DNA of 64,000 bases, from positions 23,344-87,343 of the forward strand of contig CAJQUW010016952.1 in the NCBI GenBank assembly GCA_907163375.1, in the 5' to 3' direction. Of this stretch, positions 1 to 10,893 are shown in pieces. This DNA is from Prostheceraeus crozeri (Eukaryota > Platyhelminthes > Polycladida > Euryleptidae). The translations under genes and the position numbers were made by a program. The stretch's first letter is position 1. Every line of letters starts with the position of its first letter. Under the pieces are notes generated by a model. It saw only the letters and a program-made list of their open reading frames with translations. It was not told the DNA's origin and made no database searches.

Positions 1-556
1 GATGTGTTGGTGTGAAGTGTGTGATGTGTTTTGATTGTGTTTGTGTGTTTGTGATTTGTGAGTGTTTGGTTTGGTGATTGTGTGTTTTTGTTGATACAAA
101 GCTATTAATCAAACTTTTTTACGGACTTGTGTATCGGTTACATGTGCTTCCAGTAACATGTACTTAGTTTTTGCTGTTTTAAACATTCTCTTAAGCTGTA
201 TTATAATCATTTCAAATCTTAGAATTTTAGATTTCCTGTCGAACAAATACATTAAATATAAAAGCAAATATTTTAAACAAGGTAAGTAAATTATTAAATG
301 GTATGCGTACACATTGCAGATACTCATCTGTGCTTTTGCAAACTAAAGATCTCCAAGTTTGCGCACAGTGGACTCACATAATTTATTATGTTCCAGTTGT
401 GCGACAGTCGAAAACTCGCACAGAGAGACCCTAAATGCACCTTTAAGAATGTCAACAAGTTTTTGAATTTTTTAAAAAAATCCTGAAGCGAAAGCCGCGG
501 CACCATGCAGTCGTACATGAGTAATATGGCATTAAGTCGATTTTTTTGATTACAGC
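1..556. other. No gene seen; GT-rich start
   Basis: The first ~100 bases are GT-rich low-complexity sequence built on TGTGT and TTTGTG. The remainder is ordinary AT-rich DNA. Short open frames on the minus strand lack family motifs, splice context and compositional bias, so I do not call them. Confidence 0.5.
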
Positions 557-2976
557 GGTCCTCTTCTTCCTTGCCGGAGTTGTCCGTCAGCAGTCGCGGC
601 TGACTGACCGCATCAATGTGCTGGAGCGCCGAGTTGCTGGGATGAATCCTTCATGAAAGCGGGGAAGAAAGTGTTGTCCGTTCCACAAATTTCCCTTCCT
701 CTTTTCTCCACCATCGATGGACTCAAGGATGTGCAGAACTATCCTCAGGGCTTGGTAAGCTACATTTCCTGACTCGTTATCAAGAAATATCAAGCGCTTG
801 CAGAATTCAAGATGGTTAGATCAGAGATTGTGTCAAGTCACTCTACTTACGTATTCATGAACCAAAACGAAATTACCTTTGCAGTTGCTACTCCAGAGGG
901 GAATTTTTAGACCGAGTAGATTCCAAAATTAGTCAAATATTAGATGCGTATTTTGAAATTTTCAGTTTACGTATGCGTTTTTGGCTATGTGCATACTATC
1001 ATGGCATCCAACTTATACATACTGCTTGCATGCATTGAGATGTATGTAAATGTGCGTTAATGGGCGTTAAATTTACAGGTGTGTTTCATATGTCAGTGAC
1101 GTCTATATGAATTATAATTTCGGTTCGTCTTGCATCAATATTACATGCAATGCTTCAAATACTGTTTGTACTAGAGTATGTTGCTTCCAAAGTTGTTGTG
1201 CACTATTTGAAGCCTTTCTCACATCTCATTCGGAGCAAGTTTTGAAATAATGAAGGGGCGAAGAACGATTGAAAAAAAAAAAAAGAATCAAAAAAAAAAA
1301 AATTTATAAGAATAATAAATAAAAAATGAAAAAAAAATAAAATTTAAAATAGAAAAAAATCTTCCGATGAATTGCTTTACCAAAACAGCTAGGATATGAG
1401 AAATTTATCTTGTCGGTATTCGTTTTGCATGACATGCTCATCTCCACTCTAAATGGCATTTCAAAATTTCATTGCTTTTTACAAATGTTCAAATAGGATG
1501 CATCTAGTAGTATAATAGCATTCACTGCAATGCAGTTAGGATATGGGAATTTATTGGTGGTTTTCGCTTTACTTGATTCATTGATGTTCCTTCGATAAAT
1601 GCTAATTCAATTCGAATTTTCTGCTAAGGGTTATCATCTGGACTTGTATATTTTTGACCTATAAATAAAAAGTCTGACTTAATCTCTCTTATTCTCAAAG
1701 CGACAAAAAAATCCGAAAGCTGGAATCGATGATTGACGTAATTTAATGAGCATACTTCAGCTGCCTCTATGGCATCGTCACTTCATAATGAATCTTGCTT
1801 TGACAAAGGAGCCACACGTTCCATAGAACAATTGTTGTAGGTACATGAGAATAATCATGTGAGAAATACTAATGTATGAGCTCATCTAGCTTTCAGGAAA
1901 GACTTTGTAATGGATTTTTTTTTATTATTTTTAATAGCATTTATTGGTTCCCTTATGGAAAAAATACTTATCGTGTTTTGTCAGTTATCATCACAGCCTA
2001 ACTAAACGAAGATTTCTCTTAATCTACAGGAAAATTGACTGCATTTAAGCTTTTTGACTTAATTTATGGTAGATGGTTAACAAAGAAATTTTATCGACTG
2101 CTTCGGTCTGGTTTCAACAAAATTACCTCACTTACATATTTTGACTTGAATGACCTTTGTAACCCCTAGTCATCTCATTCTTCAAAACTGCTATGAATCA
2201 TGAAATTCAACATCACGATTTCATTTTTGACATCCATTTTATGCGCTTGATTGTCTTTCCTGATTAAAATCAATTAATTCCTAGATAAGCAATTGGAGCA
2301 GTGACACTTTATAGAGATCCCCATCAAAATGAATCTGCATTGATCATACTTATTATGCAGCTATTAAATTATGAATATTATAATCAAATTACTGAAAAAT
2401 TAGTAAATAGCTACCAACCATCCTGAGATCTAGCAATTTGACCACTTGTGGTTCAAGATCCACGGAAAAAAATTAAAGTTGAAGATCTATTGTCTTTCTG
2501 TCTAGAAAGATTCTGATACAATTCATCAGTTAAAGTTTTTTACTTAACAGAAAGATTAGATGATGCAGGAAGGTGGTGTAGACGTCAAGGACCACGTGAA
2601 AAGAGTCATGGGGCGGCTTATTTCTCCATCACTCTCAATGTTCGCTAAACCGCACGGGCACATACGGAAAGGAAAAAGTTGCCCGAGGGTTTTGAGAACT
2701 TGCTCAAAGGTAAGAGATCATTGAGTATTACATGTATTATAGTTAGCCAGAAATAATCCTCCATAATTCGTTTCAGAGTCGAGTGTCAGCTTGTTCCCCA
2801 CTACCACAAAGGGACAGGTAGAGAAAGTGGTTCGAAATTTTTTGAAAAACGCACGGGATCGTGGAGGTGGTCGGGACGAAAGACGTCATGGTGAGCTGAA
2901 GCTACCGAAAAAGCGAGCGAGGTTGGATGTCTCTACCAGTGTGGATAGTGATACGAGTGATGACATAATTGTTTAG
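557..2976 (+). CDS. Candidate three-exon gene, unknown function (host?)
   Basis: I see three exon-like blocks on the plus strand. Exon A is about 557-760, with an acceptor after TTTTTTGATTACAG and a donor at TTG/GTAAGC. Exon B ends near 2710 at AAAG/GTAAGAG. Exon C starts at 2777 after TTCGTTTCAG, ends in a TAG at 2974-2976, and is followed by AATAAA near 3043. Exon C is open over 61 codons and reads as a basic, Arg/Lys-rich tail with a Ser/Asp-rich end (STSVDSDTSDDIIV). In exon A a frame begins MKAGKKVLSVPQ. The phases of the three blocks do not agree cleanly, so either the boundaries are slightly wrong or the gene is decayed. I recognise no domain. It could equally be a retained piece of an element. 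Confidence 0.3.
761..2540. other. No gene seen; A-rich stretch
   Basis: AT-rich sequence with an A-dominated run at about 1268-1365. No open frame with motifs was found. If the neighbouring exon candidates are real, this is a ~1.8-kb intron. Confidence 0.4.
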
Positions 2977-3099
2977 TTGTACATATTCTACTATTACTCT
3001 TATAGCACTTCTTTTGTGTTGTGCAATTATTGTTTATGTTGAGAATAAAGTTAACGTTACTTGCATCTTGATTATTTTTATGCATTTGAGTTTAAAGGG

Positions 3100-3260
3100 A
3101 AGTAAACGCCATCTCCCCTGTGACCTGTAAGGGGTCATAGGAGGGGTGGTTTTTTTTGGTCAAGTGGTGTTTGGCCCCCGGTGGGCCGCTAGTTTTCCTG
3201 CGGAACTGGCCACCGGGGGGCAGCCAGGGGATTGAAGCTAGCGGGCCGCTAGATTTTTTT
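3100..3260. other. GC-rich patch
   Basis: A locally G/C-rich stretch containing GGCCCCCGGTGGGCC and the twice-repeated GGGCCGCTAG, unlike the AT-rich flanks. It is probably the end of a repeat. There is no coding signal. Confidence 0.35.
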
Positions 3261-3402
3261 TCACCGGGCTATTAATTACCATTTTTTTAATTTTGACAGC
3301 TCTGTTCGTATTTGCGGTAGATGTTAAATCTTTATTTCCTACATTTCCGTTCAAATTTCTCGGCCCTACGCCTCTTATGTAACTTTCCCTTGTCGCCTTA
3401 AT

Positions 3403-3477
3403 CCAGTCATGGATTCCTTAATAGTAGTGGCCGGGATGGGAAACTTGAAATTAGGGAAATACGGAAGAAGGGTCACT
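3403..3477 (+). repeat. Dispersed repeat, copy 1 (inverted partner at 7429-7514)
   Basis: This segment contains GTGGCCGGGATGGGAAAC and ends ACGGAAGAAGGGTCACT. The same sequence with small differences occurs in reverse complement at 7429-7514. Neither copy has an open frame worth calling. It is a fragment of an unidentified interspersed repeat. Confidence 0.7.
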
Positions 3478-3894
3478 ACCGCTCGCTCGCTAAAGGTGTG
3501 GATGGTAGCACGCAGTTGATATTTGACATGCATAAGTACCTAATCGCCTTTTTTTGTAATCATGTGCACTGTCTGCCTTGAGAGAACAAGCACATTGTTC
3601 GCATCACTACCTTTATATTATCAATACCACGAATATAATAACTAAAAATTCATAGCTAATAGTTTATTAGCATTAAATGGACCTTCATCTCAAGAGGATA
3701 AACGTGTCTAAATTTTGCAGGATCAATTTCAAATTATAATAGCAATACATTCTTTTATCCTTGGCTATCGATAAAAATGAAAACAATCAGAATCATAAAA
3801 GAAATCGCTTAGTGAATTGAAAAAGTGAATCCAACACAACGGAATTGACAATTGATATGTCATACAAAGTTATCTATTATCAGTGTTGTCAACT

Positions 3895-4035
3895 GACTTT
3901 TCAAGAAACTCAGTTAAAACTAGGTTAACCAAGTTTACCAGAAATTAACCAAGTTAAGTTAAACTCGGTATACTGAGTTTTTCAAAAAAAACTCGGTTAT
4001 AACTCAGTAAAATAATTCGCTAAAACTCAGTTACA
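3895..4035. repeat. Degenerate AACTCAGTTA repeats
   Basis: Imperfect tandem and inverted units of the form AACTCRGTTA, AACCAAGTT and ACTGAGTTT fill about 140 bases. The rest of 3480-4600 is AT-rich with nothing else recognisable. Confidence 0.5.
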
Positions 4036-4619
4036 TAAAAATCCATGTAAAACTGTCAGTATATGCATAGGCCGTCTGAATTTGATTCTGAAAAATTGCA
4101 TGTTATAAGCGCTCCAGTCAATAACTTTTTCATGAAAGTTTGGGCGTATTCACAGGCAGTTGTAGTCTAAGCATAAAAGCAAAATGATAAGATACGCAAT
4201 AGGTAGATGAAAAGAGAAAAGTAAAGATGGAAACTTAGAAAATGAAAGCATTATCTTGCAAGGTTTAAGAACGTAACAAAAGAGCTGATCTAAATTCGCA
4301 CAAAAATATATGACTAGAATGACTGCTATTATAAAAGTAACCAATGTGTAGACTTTCTATGGAAGGATGAGTCTTTATGTTTATACAAAAAAGATCTGTT
4401 TTAGCAGGCATAAGCCTGCTACAGCCTATATACCTAAGCTAAGCTGTATAGCTTCAAAGTTGCGGTACATGATTTTGTCTATAATTGAGATCTAAACTTC
4501 ATTACTTGTTGTAGCTAAGTTACAGCATCTTCCAGTATAAGCAAAATTATCTTGATAATATCTAAAAGGGACATTCAGTAATTAATTGGTCAGCTTATCT
4601 CAACTTTGGTCTCGCGCAT

Positions 4620-4715
4620 TTTTTACTCATCCCTGCCCAACCCAAGGCACGAAGCCATGCTAGAAGCTAGGGATAGGACAGCGCGGCCGTTAGCCAACTG
4701 AGCTATCCCACCACC
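4620..4715 (-). repeat. tRNA-derived SINE fragment
   Basis: Read on the minus strand, an A-box-like TAGCTCAGTTGG (4694-4705) lies ~40 bases upstream of a B-box-like GGCTTCGTGCC (4646-4656), after an acceptor-like GGTGGGA. The T-arm does not fold properly and no 3' acceptor half follows. I therefore call it a SINE head rather than a functional tRNA gene. Confidence 0.45.
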
Positions 4716-5151
4716 CAGTATGAACAATACACAAGCTAAAATAATCCTACGGAATGCACCAATGTAAATGAAGATGCTTTAAAAAATAAATTAGACATAA
4801 AATAATTCGACAAAACCATTTTCTATTCTTCTTCTATTTCCTACCATAGCAGTTCCTAAAATCCTTATTCATGCATCCAAGTGATTACATTTGCATCACT
4901 GCTATAACAGTTTATCAGAGAAGCGGTTTTTCTTTATATTTAGACTACGAAGCAAGCATAATATCATATAGAAAAACAATACAAAATATCACGCATTAGT
5001 ATTACTTTGAACTGTGACATAAATCATCAATTACGCTTCCATGATAATGTGATCGAAGCAAGAGCACATTTATCACAACAAATACCTTCAAAAAACAAAA
5101 GCCGGATCGAACAAATAAGGGAAGTTCAGAAGAAAGTTTTATTGTCGCAAC

Positions 5152-5334
5152 ATGACAGATGCCTCCAATAATTCCAACTTAAATGAACCTCTTCGAGCTT
5201 CGGAAGATGCCACAGACACAGACACATCCTCATATTCATTGCATTACTTTTGTTGTAGGCCTATGTGCAAAAATATATTTAATTCATGTCTAGAAATTTT
5301 TTTTAAAACATTTTATGCGGTAGGTAAATTGTGA
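5152..5334 (+). CDS. Small ORF, unknown
   Basis: A 60-codon frame begins MTDASNNSNLNEPLRASEDA, with a Ser/Thr/Asp-rich first half typical of disordered N-termini. The last third becomes hydrophobic and Phe-rich, as if reading past an exon end. No donor is obvious, no domain is recognised, and no downstream exon was found before the LINE. It may be a 5' exon or chance. Confidence 0.2.
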   Translation: MTDASNNSNLNEPLRASEDATDTDTSSYSLHYFCCRPMCKNIFNSCLEIFFKTFYAVGKL

Positions 5335-5340
5335 CAAGCT

Positions 5341-5655
5341 TCACAAAATTAAGTTTATGTAACCTAAATATTTATAACCAGCGAACTCATTTCGCCTTGT
5401 TCGAATATTACCTTGTTGCTGTTTTCTTGAATTGTTAGAATACTCGCGTTCAATAATGAAGTCGTCGTTTCTAAAACGTTTGAAGCACAAAAAAGCATTC
5501 TTTGCTTTATCCCGCGTGAATCCGTCATCTTGATGACGTACTCTTCCGTACAATTCATCAAAAATCTTTCGAAGTTTATGAAGTTGAAGAGAAACTCCAG
5601 GAGACTGATGTCGCAGAACACTTTTATAAAAAAATTGCAATTCGGAGCTGAGCAC
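5341..5655 (-). CDS. Small ORF, unknown, possible exon
   Basis: A 104-codon minus-strand frame contains HKLRKIFDELYGRVRHQDDG and further charged, helical-looking sequence. A plausible donor (CAACAAG/GTAATATT) lies near 5410 on the minus strand, so the true exon may end there. I recognise no family. It lies directly upstream of the LINE on the other strand, and the frame may be a relic of the sequence the LINE entered. Confidence 0.25.
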   Translation of the reverse strand: MLSSELQFFYKSVLRHQSPGVSLQLHKLRKIFDELYGRVRHQDDGFTRDKAKNAFLCFKRFRNDDFIIEREYSNNSRKQQQGNIRTRRNEFAGYKYLGYINLIL

Positions 5656-5774
5656 AGTTAGGTGTCGTCAAGCCTTCACATACGCGAAGTATAAAATGTG
5701 ACTAAGGAAAGGAAGGCATGTAAACGTATATCTTATCGACTTTTCGTCTTATTTTTCTGTGCTCATGTTATGTT

Positions 5775-7145
5775 ATGTTTCATGTTATGTCTTATTTTTC
5801 GTCGAAGGGCTGTGGAGGCCCTGACGGTATCCCTTTTTGGGTCTTTAAAAACAATTCTTTGTTCATATCGCACGTGATTGCACATATTTTCAACAATTGT
5901 CTAAAAACCGGCATGTTCCCAACTATTTTCAAGTATGCCGATGTTGTTCCTATTCCAAAAGTTGCAAAGCCCTCCTCTCCATCTGAATTTCGTCCAATAT
6001 CTATGTTACCCGTTTTATCAAAGATCTTAGAGAAAATTGTTGTTTCCCATTGGATTTTGCCTCATGTGTCACCCAAACTTTCTCCAACACAGTTTGCATA
6101 CGTTCCCGGAACTGGTAAAGGGACGACAAATGCATTGATTTTGATTAATCATATGATTCTAAGCTTTTTAGATAAAAAGTCCGGTGCTGTACGTCTACTC
6201 GCAGCTGATTTTTCAAAAGCTTTTGACAGACTTACTTTTAACTCGATTGTCGCCGCTCTTGTTAAATTTTGTCTGCCACGTCAGGCCATTGCTCTACTGT
6301 GTAATTTTTTGTGTGACCGCAAGCAGCGTGTTCGCTTTAATGGCAATGTGTCGGATTGGTCACCAATCATGAGTGGTGTTCCACAAGGAAGTGTTTTGGG
6401 ACCAATTTTGTTTTCTTTAGTGATCGATTCTTATTCGCCTGTGTGTGACAACTCGACATGTATTATGTTTGCTGATGATGTTACAATACTCCATTTTATC
6501 CGCTCAGAGTGTGATGATTTTTTGCAGTGTGAATGGACACACCTCGAGACTTGGTCTGAATCAGTTGGCCTCAGCTTGAATCGTGAAAAGAGCTGTGTCA
6601 TGAACTATGTCACTAAGAGGTCCTTGAATATCGTCAGTGTTCAGACGAATGATGGGGCCTCTTTGTCTACAGTGTCTTCCCTACGCTTGCTTGGTGTTAC
6701 GGTCTCTTCCGATTTCTCCTGGAACCTGCATATAAATGACATAGTAAATAAATGTTATGAAAGATTTTTCATCTTGCGAAATTTAAGACGAGCTGGTTGT
6801 CCTTCGTCCATTGTACATAAATGCTACGTTGCTTTTGTACGCTCCGTTTTATTGTACAGTTTTCCTGGTTTTTGTAACGTACCTCAATATTTGCTTCACA
6901 AAATTTTACGCGTAGAACGAAGAGCAGCGAAGTATTTTTCTGATTATGAGTTTTGTACCTTTGAAGATGCCACTAATCGTATTTGTAACAGACTGTTTGA
7001 CAACATCGTAAAGTCGTGTGACCATCCACTTCGTGTTATGTTTGAAGAAAGATTCCCGACGTCGCGCAATACTTGTGTATTAAGAGCACCCTTTGCGAAG
7101 ACAAGCAGATATTTGAACTCTTTTATTCGCTATGGACGTTTTTAA
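5775..7145 (+). CDS. LINE reverse transcriptase (partial ORF2)
   Basis: The 456-codon frame is uninterrupted from the truncation point to the stop. RT blocks appear in order: FRPISMLPVLSKILEKIV (~residues 75-95), AADFSKAFDRL (~145-155), SGVPQGSVLGPILFS (~200-215), and the catalytic MFADDVTIL (~233-241), followed by thumb-type LRLLGVTVSSDFSW. Catalytic Asp residues are present in both the A block and the FADD box. No endonuclease or RNase H is present. The clean frame suggests a fairly young insertion, but 5' truncation makes it immobile on its own. The initiator Met is arbitrary, since the real ORF began upstream. Confidence 0.88.
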   Translation: MFHVMSYFSSKGCGGPDGIPFWVFKNNSLFISHVIAHIFNNCLKTGMFPTIFKYADVVPIPKVAKPSSPSEFRPISMLPVLSKILEKIVVSHWILPHVSPKLSPTQFAYVPGTGKGTTNALILINHMILSFLDKKSGAVRLLAADFSKAFDRLTFNSIVAALVKFCLPRQAIALLCNFLCDRKQRVRFNGNVSDWSPIMSGVPQGSVLGPILFSLVIDSYSPVCDNSTCIMFADDVTILHFIRSECDDFLQCEWTHLETWSESVGLSLNREKSCVMNYVTKRSLNIVSVQTNDGASLSTVSSLRLLGVTVSSDFSWNLHINDIVNKCYERFFILRNLRRAGCPSSIVHKCYVAFVRSVLLYSFPGFCNVPQYLLHKILRVERRAAKYFSDYEFCTFEDATNRICNRLFDNIVKSCDHPLRVMFEERFPTSRNTCVLRAPFAKTSRYLNSFIRYGRF

Positions 7146-7232
7146 TTGTTAATTGTCTTGATTATGCTATGTAATGATTTCACCGCACTTGTGAAACAAT
7201 AAAGAGCCTATTCTATTCTATTCTATTCTATT
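5775..7232 (+). mobile_element. 5'-truncated LINE (Jockey/CR1-like)
   Basis: A non-LTR retrotransposon fragment retains the reverse transcriptase and 3' end. The 5' half (ORF1 and endonuclease) is missing; homology starts at the pre-RT motif CGGPDGIPFWVFKN. The 3' UTR after the stop at 7143-7145 ends in AATAAAGAGCC followed by four to five TTCTA units (about 7213-7232). A short tandem tail of this kind is usual for CR1/L2/Jockey-group LINEs, which target-prime on their own simple repeats. I see no target-site duplication. Confidence 0.85.
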
Positions 7233-7428
7233 ATAATTCCTCATGAAGTTAAAGCTTTCAACCGTAATGTGTTGTAGAACGGGAACATTGTTTATTTATT
7301 TTGCTTGTTCCTCCCTTTGATTTGGCCACTGACCAACAGGCTGTAGGTTTCAATGTTCATCACTTGGTCAGAGGTTCTCTCTGTTTCGCGATAACGCACA
7401 GGTTTGAGGGAAAATCTGCTTCTCCAAA

Positions 7429-7514
7429 AGTGACCCTTCTTCCGTATAGCCGCGATGAGGGAAATTTCACAGTTTCCCATCCCGGCCACTACTATAAAGG
7501 AATCCATGATCCAG
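7429..7514 (-). repeat. Dispersed repeat, copy 2
   Basis: Reverse-complement partner of 3403-3477, sharing AGTGACCCTTCTTCCGTAT and TTTCCCATCCCGGCCACTA. The surrounding 7290-7660 is otherwise featureless and AT-balanced. Confidence 0.7.
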
Positions 7515-7668
7515 TCCATCCTCTTTCAATTTCAAGTATTTCAGGTCCTGTCATCTTTTCTACAATCATTCTTAGTTTGTCCATTTCTGACGCCATCCCA
7601 TACCGTAATCTAACACCTCCACCGCCCATATGTTCAGGTTCCCCATTGTTAGGACATCCACTTGACTC

Positions 7669-7797
<129 letters not shown>

Positions 7798-8046
7798 AGT
7801 TTCTTCAATCCCTTGCCCCCTCCCTGACCAACTTTTCATTGTATAACTAAACTCTCATCCCTTGACCACCCGCACGCATTTTCTTTAGATGACCAACCAC
7901 TTCCCTCATAGTTAATTTCATTTGTCAATTTGTTAACCCACTCGCATTTGGTAAATGTAAATTTTTATGTCATTCTCATTGCATCAATTTTCGCTGGACT
8001 GAAGAAGTCAAAAACGAAATCCGGATATCCAGCACAACTTTAGTGG

Positions 8047-8049
8047 GGG

Positions 8050-8089
<40 letters not shown>

Positions 8090-8245
8090 ATTATTTAGCA
8101 TTTTTTACCACGGGGGGGGTTGTTGTAGGAAAGTCAGAGTGAGTGGCTGGGGGGGAGGGGGGGGGGGTGGGGGGGGGGAGGGTGGGGGAGTAAGGGGGGG
8201 GATTTCACGGTCTCCCTCTCTCTCTCCCCCTCTCTCTCTCTCTCA
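8047..8245. repeat. Poly-G tract, G-rich and CT-rich simple sequence
   Basis: A run of roughly 40 G residues (about 8050-8087) is followed by G-dominated sequence to ~8200 and then CT-rich sequence to ~8243. It has high G-quadruplex potential. Poly-Gly frames through it are not genes. Long homopolymers of this kind are also where assemblies are least reliable. Confidence 0.9.
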
Positions 8246-8249
8246 TTCT

Positions 8250-9907
8250 ATGAAAGCTAAATTGTCACGTTTTTTACGTTACTTGTACGACACCCACTTT
8301 CTTACAAAGCCTGAGATGCTAGCTCTTATGCCTCCTACAGACCCTTGTATTCGGATGTTTTATATACTGCCGAAGATTCATAAAAATGAATGGCCTACAA
8401 CCGCTATGCCTCCGGGGCGACCTATAGTCTCGGACGTGAATAGTGTCTCCAGAAGGTGCTCTTCAATGATTGACTACTTTTTAGCCCCTATTGTTAAAAA
8501 TGTGCTCAACTTACATCCGCGACTCTCTGCATTTAATTGCTACTCTACTCTAAGAACTTTGTCTATTCCGGATAACGCGATCTTATTCACCCTAGATATT
8601 CGATCGTTGTACACAAAATATCCCTACAAATGAGGGTGGTTTGTCAACGCTGTTAGCAAAGCTTTCCGAAGACATAAAGATGACAAACGCGAAACGGCGT
8701 AAAATTTAGTCCGATTTAACTATTTTGTCCATGCTTAAACTTTTGCTCAACCACAATGATTTTATGTATGGTGATGACATAGAAGCCCGAGACAAGAACT
8801 TTCTGCAAACCAAGGGCGTTTCCATGGGTAGTGCATTCGGAGCTTCCTATGCCAACATATTTTTAAATGAGTGGGAAAGCAATTTTTGAACTTCCAAAGC
8901 ACCCATTATTTTGGGTTAGATATATTGATGACGTTTTTGGCGTTTGGACTTATACTGAAAGCGAACTTTTGACTTTTGTCGACTTTGTAAATAGTTTTCA
9001 TCCGTCCATTTCTGTAACTTTTTTCTTCTACACTATTCGCCTGTCAGTATTCGTTTTCTTGATTTGAATTTGTATATTTGTAATAATTTAATTTATCATA
9101 GCATTCGGGTTTTAAGCCAACTGATACTTTCAGCATACTGCAGCCTGACTCTTACCATCCTCCCCATGTTTTAAAAATTTGTTATCGGGTGAGGTGTACC
9201 GTTGGGTCACTAGAAGCTCTACTTACCGTGATTTCAAAGCCACTAAGCGTTTACTATTTCCACACTGGCGTCGAGAAGGCTACACACGCAGCCAAATTAG
9301 GAACGCTGAAAGAAAGATTTTTAAACTTACTTCAATACACCCCAGCAACTGGAACACTGGCTTTTTTCCTTGTACAGATTCCTTTAACTGTATATGTGTT
9401 TTTAGTAGGAAAACTTACTTTGTGGGTTGTAAGAAAGATTTTTATCCTCTTTTACATTTTCTTAATTGTAAAGTTGTTGGTGTAATTTACTTGATAGAGT
9501 GCAAGAAGTGTGACAAGATGTACGTGGGCCAAACCTCTAGAAATTTACAAGCACGCATTTCCGAACATGTTAATGACATTCTGTCCAATAATCAAACATC
9601 TGTGGCTGAACATTTCAATGCAGACTGCTCCATCGCTGACTTCTTCTTCACAGCTGTCGAACAATGTGACAATGAATACAAAAGAGTACAGAAAGAAACA
9701 ATGTGGATACGACGGCTCGATACGCTTAGACCCAAAGGCATGAACATTCTAACATGTATTGATCGCCCTGTCAATTTGATTGTTCCATACAGTGACTGTA
9801 GTCAAAGAGTGTTAAGCTTGTGTAGAAAATTGCTGCCTGACTGTAAGATCCGAGGTTCCTTCAAAGCACAACGCAATCTACGTTCTATCTTGAATTGTAA
9901 TCGCTAA
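8250..9907 (+). pseudogene. PLE reverse transcriptase with GIY-YIG endonuclease
   Basis: The RT fragment shows FYILPKIHKN, the PLE signature PPGRPIVSD (~8410-8435) and FTLDIRSLYT (~8590-8620). It continues in other frames with GVSMGSAFGASYANIF (~8815-8865) and the catalytic RYIDDVFGVW (~8917-8946). The C-terminal 242 codons (9179-9907) stay open and hold the linker plus a GIY-YIG nuclease: VIYLIECKKCDKMYVGQT (about 9482-9535), the downstream Arg (NLQARISEHV) and the late MWIRRLDTLRPKGMN. The CKKC pair is typical of PLE nucleases. At least two frameshifts and stops separate the RT parts. The order RT then GIY-YIG identifies the EN+ PLE group. Confidence 0.88.
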
Positions 9908-10893
9908 AATGTATAAAATGCAAGCAATCTATTGTCAGCTTGCTGCTTCTGTATAATTCGGAGTTGATAAAGTATTTTCACGAAACCGGTCCTCCAAACT
10001 ACAGTGGTTTTCATTTTAAATTCGTTCTTGGAAATTGGGCAGGTGTGCGCGGCACCTGTAAGGATTTATCCTTGCATCTCTCTACATTCTCTCTCTCTCT
10101 CCATATGGCAACCTTTTAAACGACACGAACCAAGACAACCGGCAAGGCTCTGTCGCTTCCCCTGATCCACTCAGACAACGCAAGCGACTCCCTACTTCTC
10201 CAGTCATTTCAACTTCCCAATTAGATCTCTTTGGAACACCTATTGCTACCCCTCCTAAATCTGCAAGAAAATCGCAAATACAACAGCGGTTCGCACTTGA
10301 TCTTCAGAAGAACGTAATCTGCGGCGATTTGAACATTGCAAACTTCATCCACGACGATAGGGGAAGGTCGTATAATAACGCCAGTCGTTTAATAACGCCA
10401 TCTCCAGTTACTGCTTCCACGTGTTTCACCGCGTCAATCTAATTGGTGCTATAGATAGCAATGACATCGAGCATATCACCCATGCAGTAGGAGTGTTGCA
10501 GCAGACTTCATCACATCGTGACAAGACGGAACTCATTATTCGCAAGCAGTGATATATCGAGGTAAGTTTGGGACTGCAATCTTTTCCCATAGATGTAGTG
10601 TGGATAATTTGATTTCATATGCGTCGATAGTTTTATACAAGCATGATCTTCTGAAATTCTAAGGTTAATTTATCTGACATTGATATCATGAATAATGTTT
10701 TGTCACTTAAATTTCATTTTCATTAATCGGGTAATAGCGCCAAGTGGTTGGCGTTATTACCCGATTCTGAATATGCTTCTACATTCATAAGCATTTTTAA
10801 GATTAGGTGTTCATATGATGACACAACTATTTCAAGTGATCAGTGATATGTTTAATAAGTTATTTATGTTGTGTTTTCTATGTTTCAGGTGAG

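Larger units (their letters stand above)
7900..10010 (+). mobile_element. Penelope-like element 1 (PLE)
   Basis: This retroelement has Penelope-type RT followed by a GIY-YIG endonuclease. Its ends look like PLE terminal repeats: 7995-8041 and 9963-10004 share GGAcTGAaAAGT, CGAAAYCCGG, TCC and a terminal AACTAcAGTGG-like string. Such ends are known in PLEs to carry hammerhead ribozyme motifs, and CTGAAGA (7999-8005) with CGAAAT (8015-8020) fits that pattern. Between the left end and the RT lie a poly-G run and CT-rich simple sequence that have replaced or expanded the 5' region. Sequence divergence between the two ends and several reading-frame breaks indicate an old copy. Confidence 0.7.

Noticed and set aside
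4620-4715. A genuine tRNA gene
   Set aside because: A- and B-like boxes are present but the T-arm and 3' acceptor half do not pair, so it is treated as a SINE head.
8043-8245. Gly-rich start of a 196-codon frame
   Set aside because: It is translation of the poly-G tract. The real Penelope coding begins about 8250.
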